Below, piece after piece: positions 44,234 to 52,078 of a stretch of 64,000 nucleotides of DNA; the stretch's first letter is position 1; each line of letters begins with the position of its first letter. The stretch spans positions 148,822 through 212,821 of the forward strand of contig NZ_JADWPD010000018.1 in assembly GCF_017308975.1 (NCBI RefSeq). The letters are read 5' to 3'. A program made the translations under genes and the position numbers. Origin of the DNA: Amycolatopsis sp. MtRt-6 (GTDB lineage Bacteria; Actinomycetota; Actinomycetes; Mycobacteriales; Pseudonocardiaceae). Below the pieces are notes generated by a model. It was not told where the DNA came from. It did not search any database and saw only the letters and a program-made list of their open reading frames with translations.

Positions 44234-45187
44234 ATGGTGAGCCTCAGTGCGGCGGACGTGGCCGGCGAACTCAAGGCCCTTCGCAAAGGGAGGGCAATTT
44301 TCACGACGCCGCTCGCGGACCGGATCGGTCCCGCATTGCGCTCTGCTTGCGGCATTCTCGAAGATGACGGAACCGTGGAGATGCGGCGTAAGCTGTCCGA
44401 CCGATTGCGGCCGCTGGTCGAGTCGTTGCCGGACGATCTGAAGATCGCTCTGCTCGCCGCGTTCGCGCTCGAGGAGCGGGCGCGGAAACCGTTCTACCAG
44501 GAACGGGTGCACTGGGCGGCGATCACGCTCGACCGCGACGACCGGACGGTCCGGCGGCGCATCGACGAGGGGATCGAGCAGATCGCCGCGCTGGCCGTCG
44601 CGGCGGCCGTGCCGGCGCCCCGGCACTATCCGGGCCGCGGCTGGCACACCGAAGAACTGCGCGTCACGCTGGCTCTCGACCAGCCGGTGCCGGAGGCGTT
44701 CGAATTCCGGCGGGTGGTCGCCGACGCCGACGAAATCGCCGTCCTCGACCTCGCGCTGACGTTGCCGGTGGCCGGCGAATCCGGCGATTCGGTCAGTGCG
44801 TCCGATCTCGGAGTCGACGTGTTCCACGGTGGTGTGCTCGCCGATCCGGTGCTGGAATCGAGTGACCGGATCGGGCTGGCGTTGCGCCTGCCGGAGCCGT
44901 TGCGCCGCGGGGTGCGGCACGAGGTCGGTCTGCGATTCCGGGCGAAGTTGCGAGAACCGCGTTACGTCTGCGTTCCGCGGCACCCGTGCGACCTTTTCGA
45001 TCTGCACGTCCGGTTCGGTGAACACGTGCCGGAACGGATCGTGCGGTTGGAAAAGCTTTCCCCCGGCGGGGTGGGCGACTGGTCGCGAACCGGCGCCGCA
45101 CTGGCCGCCGACGACGCCGGCGAGGTGCACGTCCGGTTCCGGAACCTCGCGCCGGGCTACGCGTACGGAATCCGCTGGACCGATTAA
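44234..45187 (+). CDS. Uncharacterised actinobacterial protein
   Basis: 317 aa, family not recognised. The N-terminal 115 residues are helical and contain L-D-R-D-D-R-T-V-R-R-R-I-D-E-G, which looks like a helix-turn-helix-style segment. The C-terminal 200 residues look beta-rich (repeated short strands, R-V-T-L-A-L, V-H-V-R-F-R-N-L-A-P-G). No signal or membrane segment. ATG 44234 abuts AGGGGAGGG; GTG 44237 has better spacing. The ShbA-like sigma gene follows after 147 bases, so a regulatory link is possible. Confidence 0.7.
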   Translation: MVSLSAADVAGELKALRKGRAIFTTPLADRIGPALRSACGILEDDGTVEMRRKLSDRLRPLVESLPDDLKIALLAAFALEERARKPFYQERVHWAAITLDRDDRTVRRRIDEGIEQIAALAVAAAVPAPRHYPGRGWHTEELRVTLALDQPVPEAFEFRRVVADADEIAVLDLALTLPVAGESGDSVSASDLGVDVFHGGVLADPVLESSDRIGLALRLPEPLRRGVRHEVGLRFRAKLREPRYVCVPRHPCDLFDLHVRFGEHVPERIVRLEKLSPGGVGDWSRTGAALAADDAGEVHVRFRNLAPGYAYGIRWTD

Positions 45188-45334
45188 CGGACAATATCTG
45201 GACAACCAGCGGCACAGTGCAACGTTGCTGGTCAGCGCCTCGATTAGTCCGGATGTCGGACCGGGAACCGTCCAGGCGCCAATATGTCCGTTGTGGACGG
45301 ACGGCCTCCCGGCGGCGGGCGCGAGGAGGGCGGC

Positions 45335-45973
45335 GTGGAGACCATGATCGCGGAGGCGGCGGCAGCCGTCGACGGCTACACCGTGCCGGCGGATTCGCCG
45401 CGGCCGGAGGGCGGCCTGGCGAAGGAGCGGCTCGACCCGGTGGTGGCCGCGGCGCGCGACGGCGACCCGGACGCCGTCCAGGCGCTGCTGCGGCTCATCA
45501 AGCCGACGGTCGTGCGCTACTGCCGGGCGCGGATCGGCGGGCGGGACCTTTCGTACCTCTCGGCCGACGACGTCGCCCAGGAGGTGTGCCTGGCGGTGCT
45601 CAAGGTGCTGCCGAACTACCAGGACCGCGGAGGCTCGTTCCTGTACCTGGTGCGCGCGATCGCGGCGAACAAGGTCGCCGACGCCTTCCGCTCGGTGGCC
45701 AGGGACCGGTCGAAGCCGGTGCCGGAGCTGCCGGACCGGCCGCTGGGCGGCAACGAGCCCGAGAACCACGTCCTCGAGCTGGACCTCGGCGCCCGGCTGG
45801 GCCGGCTGCTCGCGGCGCTGCCGCCGCTGCACCAGGACATCCTGTCGCTGCGGATCGTCGCCGGCCTGTCGGCGAACGAGACGGCGGAGGCGCTGGGCAT
45901 CTCCGCCGGCAACGTCCGCATCACGCAGTTCCGCGCGCTGACGAAGCTGCGCGGCATGATCGGCGAGCTCTAG
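45335..45973 (+). CDS. shbA: ShbA-like ECF sigma factor
   Basis: About 212 aa. Region 2 is Y-L-S-A-D-D-V-A-Q-E-V-C-L-A-V-L-K-V-L-P and region 4 L-S-A-N-E-T-A-E-A-L-G-I-S-A-G-N-V-R-I-T-Q, which fits the ShbA group; in Streptomyces griseus ShbA drives transcription of the principal sigma gene. GTG 45335 is chosen because GAGGAGG is five bases upstream; ATG 45284 is in frame but has no ribosome-binding site. CGATTA repeats around 45182 and 45240 mark the upstream region. Confidence 0.85.
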   Translation: METMIAEAAAAVDGYTVPADSPRPEGGLAKERLDPVVAAARDGDPDAVQALLRLIKPTVVRYCRARIGGRDLSYLSADDVAQEVCLAVLKVLPNYQDRGGSFLYLVRAIAANKVADAFRSVARDRSKPVPELPDRPLGGNEPENHVLELDLGARLGRLLAALPPLHQDILSLRIVAGLSANETAEALGISAGNVRITQFRALTKLRGMIGEL

Positions 45974-45976
45974 GCG

Positions 45977-46279
45977 TCACTCGAGCCATTCGGTGACGAA
46001 GTGGTCGCTTTCGTGGATGTGCACGGCCTCGTAGACGCCGGGGCCGAGCACGGCGAACTTGTGCGGCGTGCCGGCCGGGACGACCAGCACGTCCCCGGCG
46101 CCGCCGTCACGCTGTTCGTCGCCGACGGTGAACCGGGCCCGGCCGCGGATGATGACGAACGTTTCGGTGTAGGGGTGCCGGTGCAGCCGCGGCCCGGAGC
46201 CGACGACGTCCGTGCTTTCGCGGATGACGGAGACTCCGGACCCGACGTCGCGTCCTTCGAAATTCTCGCTGTCGCTCAC
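45977..46279 (-). CDS. Single-domain cupin protein
   Basis: 100 aa. Cupin motif 1 is R-H-P-Y-T-E-T-F-V-I-I-R-G and motif 2 is A-G-T-P-H-K-F-A-V-L-G-P-G, with His and Glu metal ligands. Such proteins are sensors or small dioxygenase-like enzymes. GTG 46279. It lies in the opposite direction between two ShbA-like sigma genes and in the same direction as the second, 16 bases downstream of it, so it may be co-transcribed with that sigma factor. Confidence 0.85.
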   Translation of the reverse strand: MSDSENFEGRDVGSGVSVIRESTDVVGSGPRLHRHPYTETFVIIRGRARFTVGDEQRDGGAGDVLVVPAGTPHKFAVLGPGVYEAVHIHESDHFVTEWLE

Positions 46280-46295
46280 CCGGCCAGGGTAGCTC

Positions 46296-46784
46296 TCAGG
46301 GGCTGGTGACGACCTTGCGCAGCTGGCCGAGCGCCCGGTGCTGGGCGACGCGGACCGCGCCCGGGGTCGAGCCCACCGCCGCCGCGGTTTCCTCCGCCGA
46401 CAGGCCGACCACCACGCGCAGCACGACGATCTCCCGTTGCCGGCGCGGCAGCACGCCGAGCAGCTTCGCCATCCGCTCCCGGAGTTCGCGGCGGAGGGCG
46501 TGGTGTTCGGGCCCCAGCGACGAGTCGGGCTCGTCGGGCAGTTCGGCCACCGGCTCGTCCTGCCGCGCGGCCGCCTTGCGCGCGGCGGCGACCCTGGTCC
46601 GGGCGATGCCGCAGACGAAGTCCGGGAAGGGCCGTTCCGGCGGTCGCCGCGGCAGGGCTTTGAGGAGCGCCACGCAGACGTCCTGGGCGACGTCGTCGGC
46701 CGAGTCGGGGTCCAGCCGCGCGCGGCAGTAGCGCTCCACGAGCGGTCGCGCGGCGGTCAGCGGGTGGTCCGGGGTGGTGGTCAT
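46296..46784 (-). CDS. Second ShbA-like ECF sigma factor
   Basis: 162 aa, shorter than its neighbour. Region 2 (D-S-A-D-D-V-A-Q-D-V-C-V-A-L-L-K-A-L-P) and region 4 (L-S-A-E-E-T-A-A-A-V-G-S-T-P-G-A-V-R-V-A-Q-H) are clearly related to the protein at 45335, sharing Y-C-R-A-R-L/I and the same spacing. ATG 46784 follows GGAGG. Likely a paralogue with its own regulon; cupin gene downstream could be its modulator. Confidence 0.82.
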   Translation of the reverse strand: MTTTPDHPLTAARPLVERYCRARLDPDSADDVAQDVCVALLKALPRRPPERPFPDFVCGIARTRVAAARKAAARQDEPVAELPDEPDSSLGPEHHALRRELRERMAKLLGVLPRRQREIVVLRVVVGLSAEETAAAVGSTPGAVRVAQHRALGQLRKVVTSP

Positions 46785-46908
46785 GGCGTCCTCCGTGCGG
46801 GGAACTACCCCCATTCGACGCGGATCGACCCGGCCGGCGGGGATTCCCGGCTATTTCCGGAGAGCCGCCCCGTGCGGCGGCGATCCGTTGATCGACGGGG
46901 GAGATGAC

Positions 46909-47625
46909 CTAGTCCTGCGCGGTCGGCCGAACGACGATCTCGTTGACGTCGACGTCTTCCGGCTGGTCGATGGCGAACGCGATCGCCCGCGCGATCGCCT
47001 CCGGCGGGATCGCCACCGCGTCACGGGCCTCGCCGAGCCTTTCGCGGACCGAAGGCTCCGGGATGCCGTCGATGAAATCGGTGGCGATCATGCCCGGGGA
47101 CACCAGCGAGACGCGCAGGTCCGCGCCGGCTTCCTGGCGCAGGCCTTCGGAGATCGTGCGGACGGCCGTCTTCGTGGCCGCGTACACCGCCATCGTCGGC
47201 ACCGTGCGGTACGCCGCGGTCGAGGCCGTGTGCACGAACTGGCCGGAGCCCTGCTCGCGGAACACCGGCAGGGCCGCCGCGATGCCGTGCAGCACCCCCT
47301 TGATGTTGACGTCGATCATCGTGTCCCAGTCGTCGGTGCGCAGGGAGTCGAGCGGGGAGATCGGCCCGACGCCGGCGTTGCCGACGAGGACGTCCAGCCT
47401 GCCGTGCGTCTCGCGGGCCAGCCGGACCAGCGCGGCGACGTCCGCGGGACGCCGGACGTCGGTCGGCAGGCTGACCGCGCCCAGCCGCTCGGCCAGCGCG
47501 TCCAGCCGGTCCTTGCGGCGCGCGCCCAGCACCACCTTCGCGCCGCGCTCGGCCAGCAGGGCGGCCGTCGCCGCCCCGATCCCGCTGCTCGCCCCGGTGA
47601 TCACGACGACCTTGTTCTCGATCAT
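46909..47625 (-). CDS. SDR-family oxidoreductase
   Basis: 238 aa classical short-chain dehydrogenase. NAD(P) motif T-G-A-S-S-G-I-G, N-A-G motif, and catalytic Y-A-A-T-K (Tyr-x-x-x-Lys) with a preceding Ser in T-A-S-T-A-A. Arg and Lys in A-R-R-K-D-R suggest NADP. ATG 47625 follows GAGGAG. Divergent from a TetR regulator with two operators in between. Substrate unknown. Confidence 0.9.
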   Translation of the reverse strand: MIENKVVVITGASSGIGAATAALLAERGAKVVLGARRKDRLDALAERLGAVSLPTDVRRPADVAALVRLARETHGRLDVLVGNAGVGPISPLDSLRTDDWDTMIDVNIKGVLHGIAAALPVFREQGSGQFVHTASTAAYRTVPTMAVYAATKTAVRTISEGLRQEAGADLRVSLVSPGMIATDFIDGIPEPSVRERLGEARDAVAIPPEAIARAIAFAIDQPEDVDVNEIVVRPTAQD

Positions 47626-47638
47626 GGCACTCCTCGAA

Positions 47639-47692
47639 AGCCAACCGGACATCTGTCCGTTTCGACGGTAGCGGACAGGTGTCCGGTTGGCT
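47639..47692. promoter_or_regulatory. Paired TetR operators between SDR and tetR
   Basis: Two CGGACA-N2-TGTCCG palindromes (47646-47659 and 47672-47685), 26 bp apart centre to centre, lie inside a larger inverted repeat with 21-bp arms and one mismatch. TAGGGT at 47692-47697 is the likely -10 of tetR, six bases before its GTG, giving a leaderless mRNA. Confidence 0.8.
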
Positions 47693-47703
47693 AGGGTGAT
47701 CGG

Positions 47704-48246
47704 GTGACGCCGATGCGAGCCGACGCCGAGCAGAACCGCGAGCGCATCCTGGAGGTCGCGCGGACCGCGCTCAAAGCCTCCAGCGCGGCCTCACTGCAGT
47801 CGATCGCGAAGGCGGCCGGGGTCGGCCAGGGCACGCTCTACCGGCACTTCCCCAGCCGGGAAGCGCTCCTGATCGCGGTGTACCGCCACGACCTCGACGA
47901 GCTCATCGCCGCGGCGCCGGCGCTGCTGGCCGAACACGCGCCCGCCGAGGCGCTCCGGCAGTGGTTCGAGCGCCTCGCCGCGTACGGCCGCATCAAGCAC
48001 GGCGTCGCCGAGGCGGTCGAAGCCGCCACGCGCGCCGGCCTGTCCGGCGAGTACTACGCGCCGGTGGTCCAGGCCATCACGCTGCTGCTCGACGCGGGAA
48101 AGGCCGCGGGCTCGCTGCGGGCCGACGTCGACGCCGAGGACGTCCTGCTGCTCGTCGGTTTCCTGTGGCGCAACGACTTCGGTGCCGAGCGCGAAGCCCG
48201 CACGCGGCACCTGCTTTCGGTGGTCATGGACGGCTTGCGCCGCTAG
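47704..48246 (+). CDS. TetR-family regulator
   Basis: 180 aa. The HTH is S-L-Q-S-I-A-K-A-A-G-V-G-Q-G-T-L-Y-R-H-F-P-S-R-E-A-L. Divergent from the SDR gene, which it probably represses through the paired operators. GTG 47704. The 3' end overlaps the convergent S4 gene by four bases. Ligand unknown. Confidence 0.9.
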   Translation: MTPMRADAEQNRERILEVARTALKASSAASLQSIAKAAGVGQGTLYRHFPSREALLIAVYRHDLDELIAAAPALLAEHAPAEALRQWFERLAAYGRIKHGVAEAVEAATRAGLSGEYYAPVVQAITLLLDAGKAAGSLRADVDAEDVLLLVGFLWRNDFGAEREARTRHLLSVVMDGLRR

Positions 48247-48611
48247 GGCTCCTGCTGGGACCGGAACGCGTCCAGCACGCGACGCTCCCTTTTGGTCGGC
48301 CGGCCCGCGCCGCGGTCGCGCCGGGCGACCGGGATCGCGGCCTCCGGAGGCGGCTTCGGCGTCCGGTCCACGTAACACGTGGCCGCGTCCGGGGCGCCCA
48401 CGCGCTTCTGGATCACCCGCACCACGTCGAGCACCTTCGTCGTCCCGCCGACGCGCAGGCGGACCTCGTCGCCCGGGACGACCGTGGTCGCCGGTTTGGC
48501 CGGTTTGTCGTTGACGCGCACGTGGCCGCCGCGGCAGGCCGCCGCCGCGTCCGGGCGGGTCTTCGTCAGCCGGACCGCCCAGAGCCAGCGGTCCACTCGG
48601 GTGGACTCCAC
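48243..48611 (-). CDS. S4-domain RNA-binding protein (HslR-like)
   Basis: 122 aa. The S4 fold is plain in R-V-D-R-W-L-W-A-V-R-L-T-K-T-R and R-V-N-D-K-P-A-K-P-A, with a basic C-terminal tail. Hsp15-type proteins bind stalled 50S-nascent-chain complexes. GTG 48611. Divergent from the cholesterol oxidase gene, 131 bases away. Confidence 0.87.
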   Translation of the reverse strand: MESTRVDRWLWAVRLTKTRPDAAAACRGGHVRVNDKPAKPATTVVPGDEVRLRVGGTTKVLDVVRVIQKRVGAPDAATCYVDRTPKPPPEAAIPVARRDRGAGRPTKRERRVLDAFRSQQEP

Positions 48612-48742
48612 AGTCGTCCATCATGGCCCATTCAGCGGCACGGTCCCGCCACCCCCGACAGGTTACTCGTGGGTACATGTCGACTTGTCTGCACCACCGA
48701 GTTATAACTTGTTCTAAATACCTCAACGGTGAGGAACAACAC

Positions 48743-50374
48743 ATGAGTGGCGAACCCGTGTGGAGAACAACTTCTGGCTCCGTTTCCCGTCGTCTCTTCA
48801 TTGCTGGAACTGGTTCTATATTGGCGAGTGCCGCGCTGGCCGGCCGAGCCACGGCCGCACCGTCGCGGCCGGCCGCGATCCCCGACGGCGCCCGCGTGTC
48901 CGCGCTGGTGATCGGATCGGGCTACGGCGGCTCGGTCGCCGCCCTCCGGCTCGCCCAGGCCGGCGTCGACGTGCAGCTGGTCGAAATGGGCATGGCCTGG
49001 GACACCCCGGGCGCCGACGGCAAGATCTTCTGCACCACGCCCAATCCCGACCAGCGGTCGTTCTGGTTGCGCACCAGGACGAAACAGCCGTTTTCCCAGT
49101 TCCTCGGGTTCCCGATCGACAAGGACATCCCGCGCTACACGGGCATCCTCGACGCCGAGGAGTTCGGCGGGATCACCGTGTACCAGGGCCGCGGCGTCGG
49201 TGGCGGCTCGCTCGTCAACGGCGGCATGGCCGTCACGCCGAAGCGGGAGAACTTCGGCGCGGTCCTCCCGACGGTCAACGCCGACGAGATGTACGACGTC
49301 TACTACCCGCGGGCCAACGCCGGGCTCGGGGTCGCCAACATCCGGCCGGCCTGGTTCGACAGCACCGACTGGTACCAGTTCGCCCGCGTCGGCCGGAAAC
49401 AGGCCCAGCGGTCCGGGTTCCCGTTCGTGTTCGTCCCGGACGTGTACGACTGGGACTACATGGAGCAGGAGGCGGCGGGCACCGTCCCGAAGTCGGCGCT
49501 GGCCGGGGAAATCCTGTTCGGCAACAACTACGGCAAGAAGTCGCTGCAGAAGACGTACCTGCCGAAGATCGCCGCGACCGGCCGGGTCACCATCTCGCCG
49601 CTGCACCGCGTGACGCAGGTGCTGCCGGCTTCCGGCGGCGGCTACACCGTGACGATCGAGCAGCTCACCACCGCGGGCGCGGTGTCCACGATCAAGACCG
49701 TCACGGCGGACACGGTGTTCTTCGCCGCGGGCAGCGTCGGCACGAGCAAGCTGCTGGTGAAGCTGAAGGCGACCGGCGCGCTGCCGAACCTGAACGCCGA
49801 GGTCGGCAAGGGCTGGGGTGACAACGGGAACGTGATGTGCGGCCGCGCCAACCACATCTGGGACCCGACCGGGGCCTCGCAGTCGACCATCCCGTGCGCC
49901 GGCATCGACAACTGGGCCGCGGGCGGCGCCTTCGCGGAGGTCGCGCCGCTGCCGACCGGGATCGAGACGTGGGCGTCGTTCTACCTGTCCATCACGAAGA
50001 ACCCGAACCGGGCGCAGTTCACCTGGAACCCGGCGACGCGCGCGGTGGAGCTCAACTGGCAGACGGCGTGGAAGCAGCCGTCGATCGACATGGCGAAGAC
50101 CATCTTCGACAAGATCAACTCGACCGAGGGCACGATCTACCGGACCGATCTCTTCGGTGCGTACAAGATCTGGGGCGACCATCTCACCTACCACCCGCTC
50201 GGCGGCGCGGTGCTCGGCAAGGCGACCGACAACTACGGCAGGCTCGCCGGGTACCAGGGTCTGTACGCGATCGACGGCTCGCTGATCCCGGGCAACACCA
50301 GCGTCAACCCGTTCGTCACCATCACCGCGCTGGCGGAACGCAACATCGAGAAGATCATCGCGCAGGACTTCTGA
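48743..50374 (+). CDS. choA: Secreted class I cholesterol oxidase
   Basis: 543 aa GMC-type flavoprotein with a Tat signal (S-V-S-R-R-L-F-I-A-G-T-G, cleavage near A-T-A-A-P). FAD motif G-S-G-Y-G-G-S at about 78-84. Catalytic residues align with Streptomyces ChoA Glu361, His447 and Asn485: E399 in F-A-E-V-A-P, H484 in Y-H-P-L-G-G and N522 in S-V-N-P. It oxidises cholesterol to cholest-4-en-3-one and H2O2 outside the cell. No other sterol genes are adjacent. ATG 48743 behind GTGAGGAAC; the upstream region is AT-rich. A terminator follows. Confidence 0.92.
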   Translation: MSGEPVWRTTSGSVSRRLFIAGTGSILASAALAGRATAAPSRPAAIPDGARVSALVIGSGYGGSVAALRLAQAGVDVQLVEMGMAWDTPGADGKIFCTTPNPDQRSFWLRTRTKQPFSQFLGFPIDKDIPRYTGILDAEEFGGITVYQGRGVGGGSLVNGGMAVTPKRENFGAVLPTVNADEMYDVYYPRANAGLGVANIRPAWFDSTDWYQFARVGRKQAQRSGFPFVFVPDVYDWDYMEQEAAGTVPKSALAGEILFGNNYGKKSLQKTYLPKIAATGRVTISPLHRVTQVLPASGGGYTVTIEQLTTAGAVSTIKTVTADTVFFAAGSVGTSKLLVKLKATGALPNLNAEVGKGWGDNGNVMCGRANHIWDPTGASQSTIPCAGIDNWAAGGAFAEVAPLPTGIETWASFYLSITKNPNRAQFTWNPATRAVELNWQTAWKQPSIDMAKTIFDKINSTEGTIYRTDLFGAYKIWGDHLTYHPLGGAVLGKATDNYGRLAGYQGLYAIDGSLIPGNTSVNPFVTITALAERNIEKIIAQDF

Positions 50375-50382
50375 CCCACGAC

Positions 50383-50413
50383 TCGTGAGGGGCGCCGCCC
50401 CCGCCCCTCACGA
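50383..50413. terminator. Bidirectional hairpin after the cholesterol oxidase gene
   Basis: TCGTGAGGGGC (50383-50393) pairs perfectly with GCCCCTCACGA (50403-50413) over a 9-base loop. The right arm includes the stop codon of the convergent CMD gene. Confidence 0.8.
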
Positions 50414-50893
50414 CCGGTGGGACGGCAGGACGCAGACCGTGTCCAGGCCCAGGACGTGATTGAGCCGTCCGAACGCCAGCCACGCACCGAGGCTCATCGA
50501 AAGCTCGACGATCTCCTGCTGGCTGTACGAAGCAGCCATCCGCTTCCAGAACTCGTCGTCGAGGTTGTGGTGGTCGGTCGCGTACCGCTCGGCGTACTCC
50601 GCCGCGAGCCGCGTGCGGTCGTCGAAGCGGTCCGTCGTGCGCCAGTCGAGCACGGCGTCGGCGAACTCCGGCTCGACCTTGACCCCGTCGCGCTCGGTGC
50701 GCCAGTCGAGGCAGAAGACGCAGCCGTTGATCTGGGCGATCCGCAGCCGCGCGGCCTCGAACTCCCGCAGCCCCAGCGTCGTGTGCTCGTACACGGCCAG
50801 GGAGAACTTGGACGCGGCGATCCCGATGCCGGGCACCATTTCGCCCCAGACGTACCCGATCGGGTCCTTGCCCGCGGGGATGTCGATGTTCAC
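50408..50893 (-). CDS. AhpD/CMD-fold protein with CxxC
   Basis: 161 aa. R-I-A-Q-I-N-G-C58-V-F-C61-L-D-W-R shows the AhpD redox pair. GTG 50893 overlaps the stop of the upstream reductase gene by four bases (GTGA type), so the two form a coupled operon. Likely peroxidase-like or structural; substrate unknown. Confidence 0.85.
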   Translation of the reverse strand: MNIDIPAGKDPIGYVWGEMVPGIGIAASKFSLAVYEHTTLGLREFEAARLRIAQINGCVFCLDWRTERDGVKVEPEFADAVLDWRTTDRFDDRTRLAAEYAERYATDHHNLDDEFWKRMAASYSQQEIVELSMSLGAWLAFGRLNHVLGLDTVCVLPSHRS

Positions 50894-51966
50894 GGACGGC
50901 TCCTTCCGAGCTTGCCTGCTGCCGGGCGCAGCGGGACGTCGAGTGCGTCGTAGAGGCCGGGTTCCACCGCGGCCAGCCAGTCGATCGCGCCGACCAGCCG
51001 GCCGACGGCGGTGGCGTTCCCGCCCGCGGACCGGTTCTCGCCTTCGTCGGTCGCCTCGACGGTGACCTCGATGCGCGGCCGGCCTTCGATGATCACCCGG
51101 TGCGCGCCGTCGCCGCTCGGCGGTGTGGGCCAGTCGGGCGCGCAGGACGGGTGGATGCGCGTGACGTGCTCGATGACGATCCGCGGTTCGCCGCCGACGA
51201 TGCCCTGCACCTCGAACCGCACCGCGCCCTGGGTGCCCTTCTCGAACTCGCCCATGGTCCGCGTGGTCACGGTCTCCTCGAGCGGCCGCCGGTCGAGCGT
51301 CTCGCGCAGCTCCGTCACCTTGACGCCGAGGCCGCGCGCGATCAGCCGGACCTGCCCGCCCCACACCATCGACGGCACGCCGGCCATCAGCATCGGCGGG
51401 TCGTAGTCCATCGGCTGCCCCATCCCGACCAGGTACCGGACGGAGTCGGGCTGCTCGTACGTCGAGTAGTCGAAGATCTCCTGGCAGCGGACGACGTCGA
51501 CGTCGGTGCCGAGCCCGCTGACCAGCAGCGGCAGCACGTCGTTGCCCCAGCCGGGGTCGACGCCGGAGACGAACAGCGACCCGCCGCCGTCCTCGATCGC
51601 GGCCAGTACCGGGTTCCGCAGCTCTGGAGGCGCGTTCCGCTGGTCGTAGAGGGGGTACAGGGCCGGCGTGACGACGATCGCGCCCGCCCGGACCGCGCGC
51701 ACGATGTCGGCGTGCGCGTCGTCGAACCGGACGTCACCCGAAGCGGCATACACGATCGCGCGGGGGCTCGCGGCCAGGACGGCGTCGATGTCGTCCGTCG
51801 CGGCGACGCCCAGCGGGCCGGTGCCGGCCAGCTCGCCCGCGTCCTTGCCGACCTTCGCGGGGTCGTGGACGAGCACCGCGGTGAGCTTCAGCGCCGGGTG
51901 GGCGTCGACGGCCCGGATTGCCGCACGGCCGACGTTGCCCGTGCCCCACACCACTGTGGCGATCAT
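50890..51966 (-). CDS. Dihydrodipicolinate-reductase-fold dehydrogenase
   Basis: 358 aa. It starts V-V-W-G-T-G-N-V-G-R-A-A-I-R-A-V, the NAD(P) motif of DapB-like proteins; the overall pattern resembles the 2,4-diaminopentanoate dehydrogenase group. Similar proteins accompany steroid or amine catabolism genes in actinomycetes. ATG 51966. Coupled to the CMD gene downstream. Divergent from ilvD. Confidence 0.82.
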   Translation of the reverse strand: MIATVVWGTGNVGRAAIRAVDAHPALKLTAVLVHDPAKVGKDAGELAGTGPLGVAATDDIDAVLAASPRAIVYAASGDVRFDDAHADIVRAVRAGAIVVTPALYPLYDQRNAPPELRNPVLAAIEDGGGSLFVSGVDPGWGNDVLPLLVSGLGTDVDVVRCQEIFDYSTYEQPDSVRYLVGMGQPMDYDPPMLMAGVPSMVWGGQVRLIARGLGVKVTELRETLDRRPLEETVTTRTMGEFEKGTQGAVRFEVQGIVGGEPRIVIEHVTRIHPSCAPDWPTPPSGDGAHRVIIEGRPRIEVTVEATDEGENRSAGGNATAVGRLVGAIDWLAAVEPGLYDALDVPLRPAAGKLGRSRP

Positions 51967-52078
51967 GCGCCGAGCTTTCGCCTTTTGCGCGGCTCCGGGA
52001 AGGGATTCGTTCCGGCCAGCGGACCGCGCGAGCGTTGGTAACATGACCAGCGCCCGAACGTCGTATCGGAGGCCCGCG

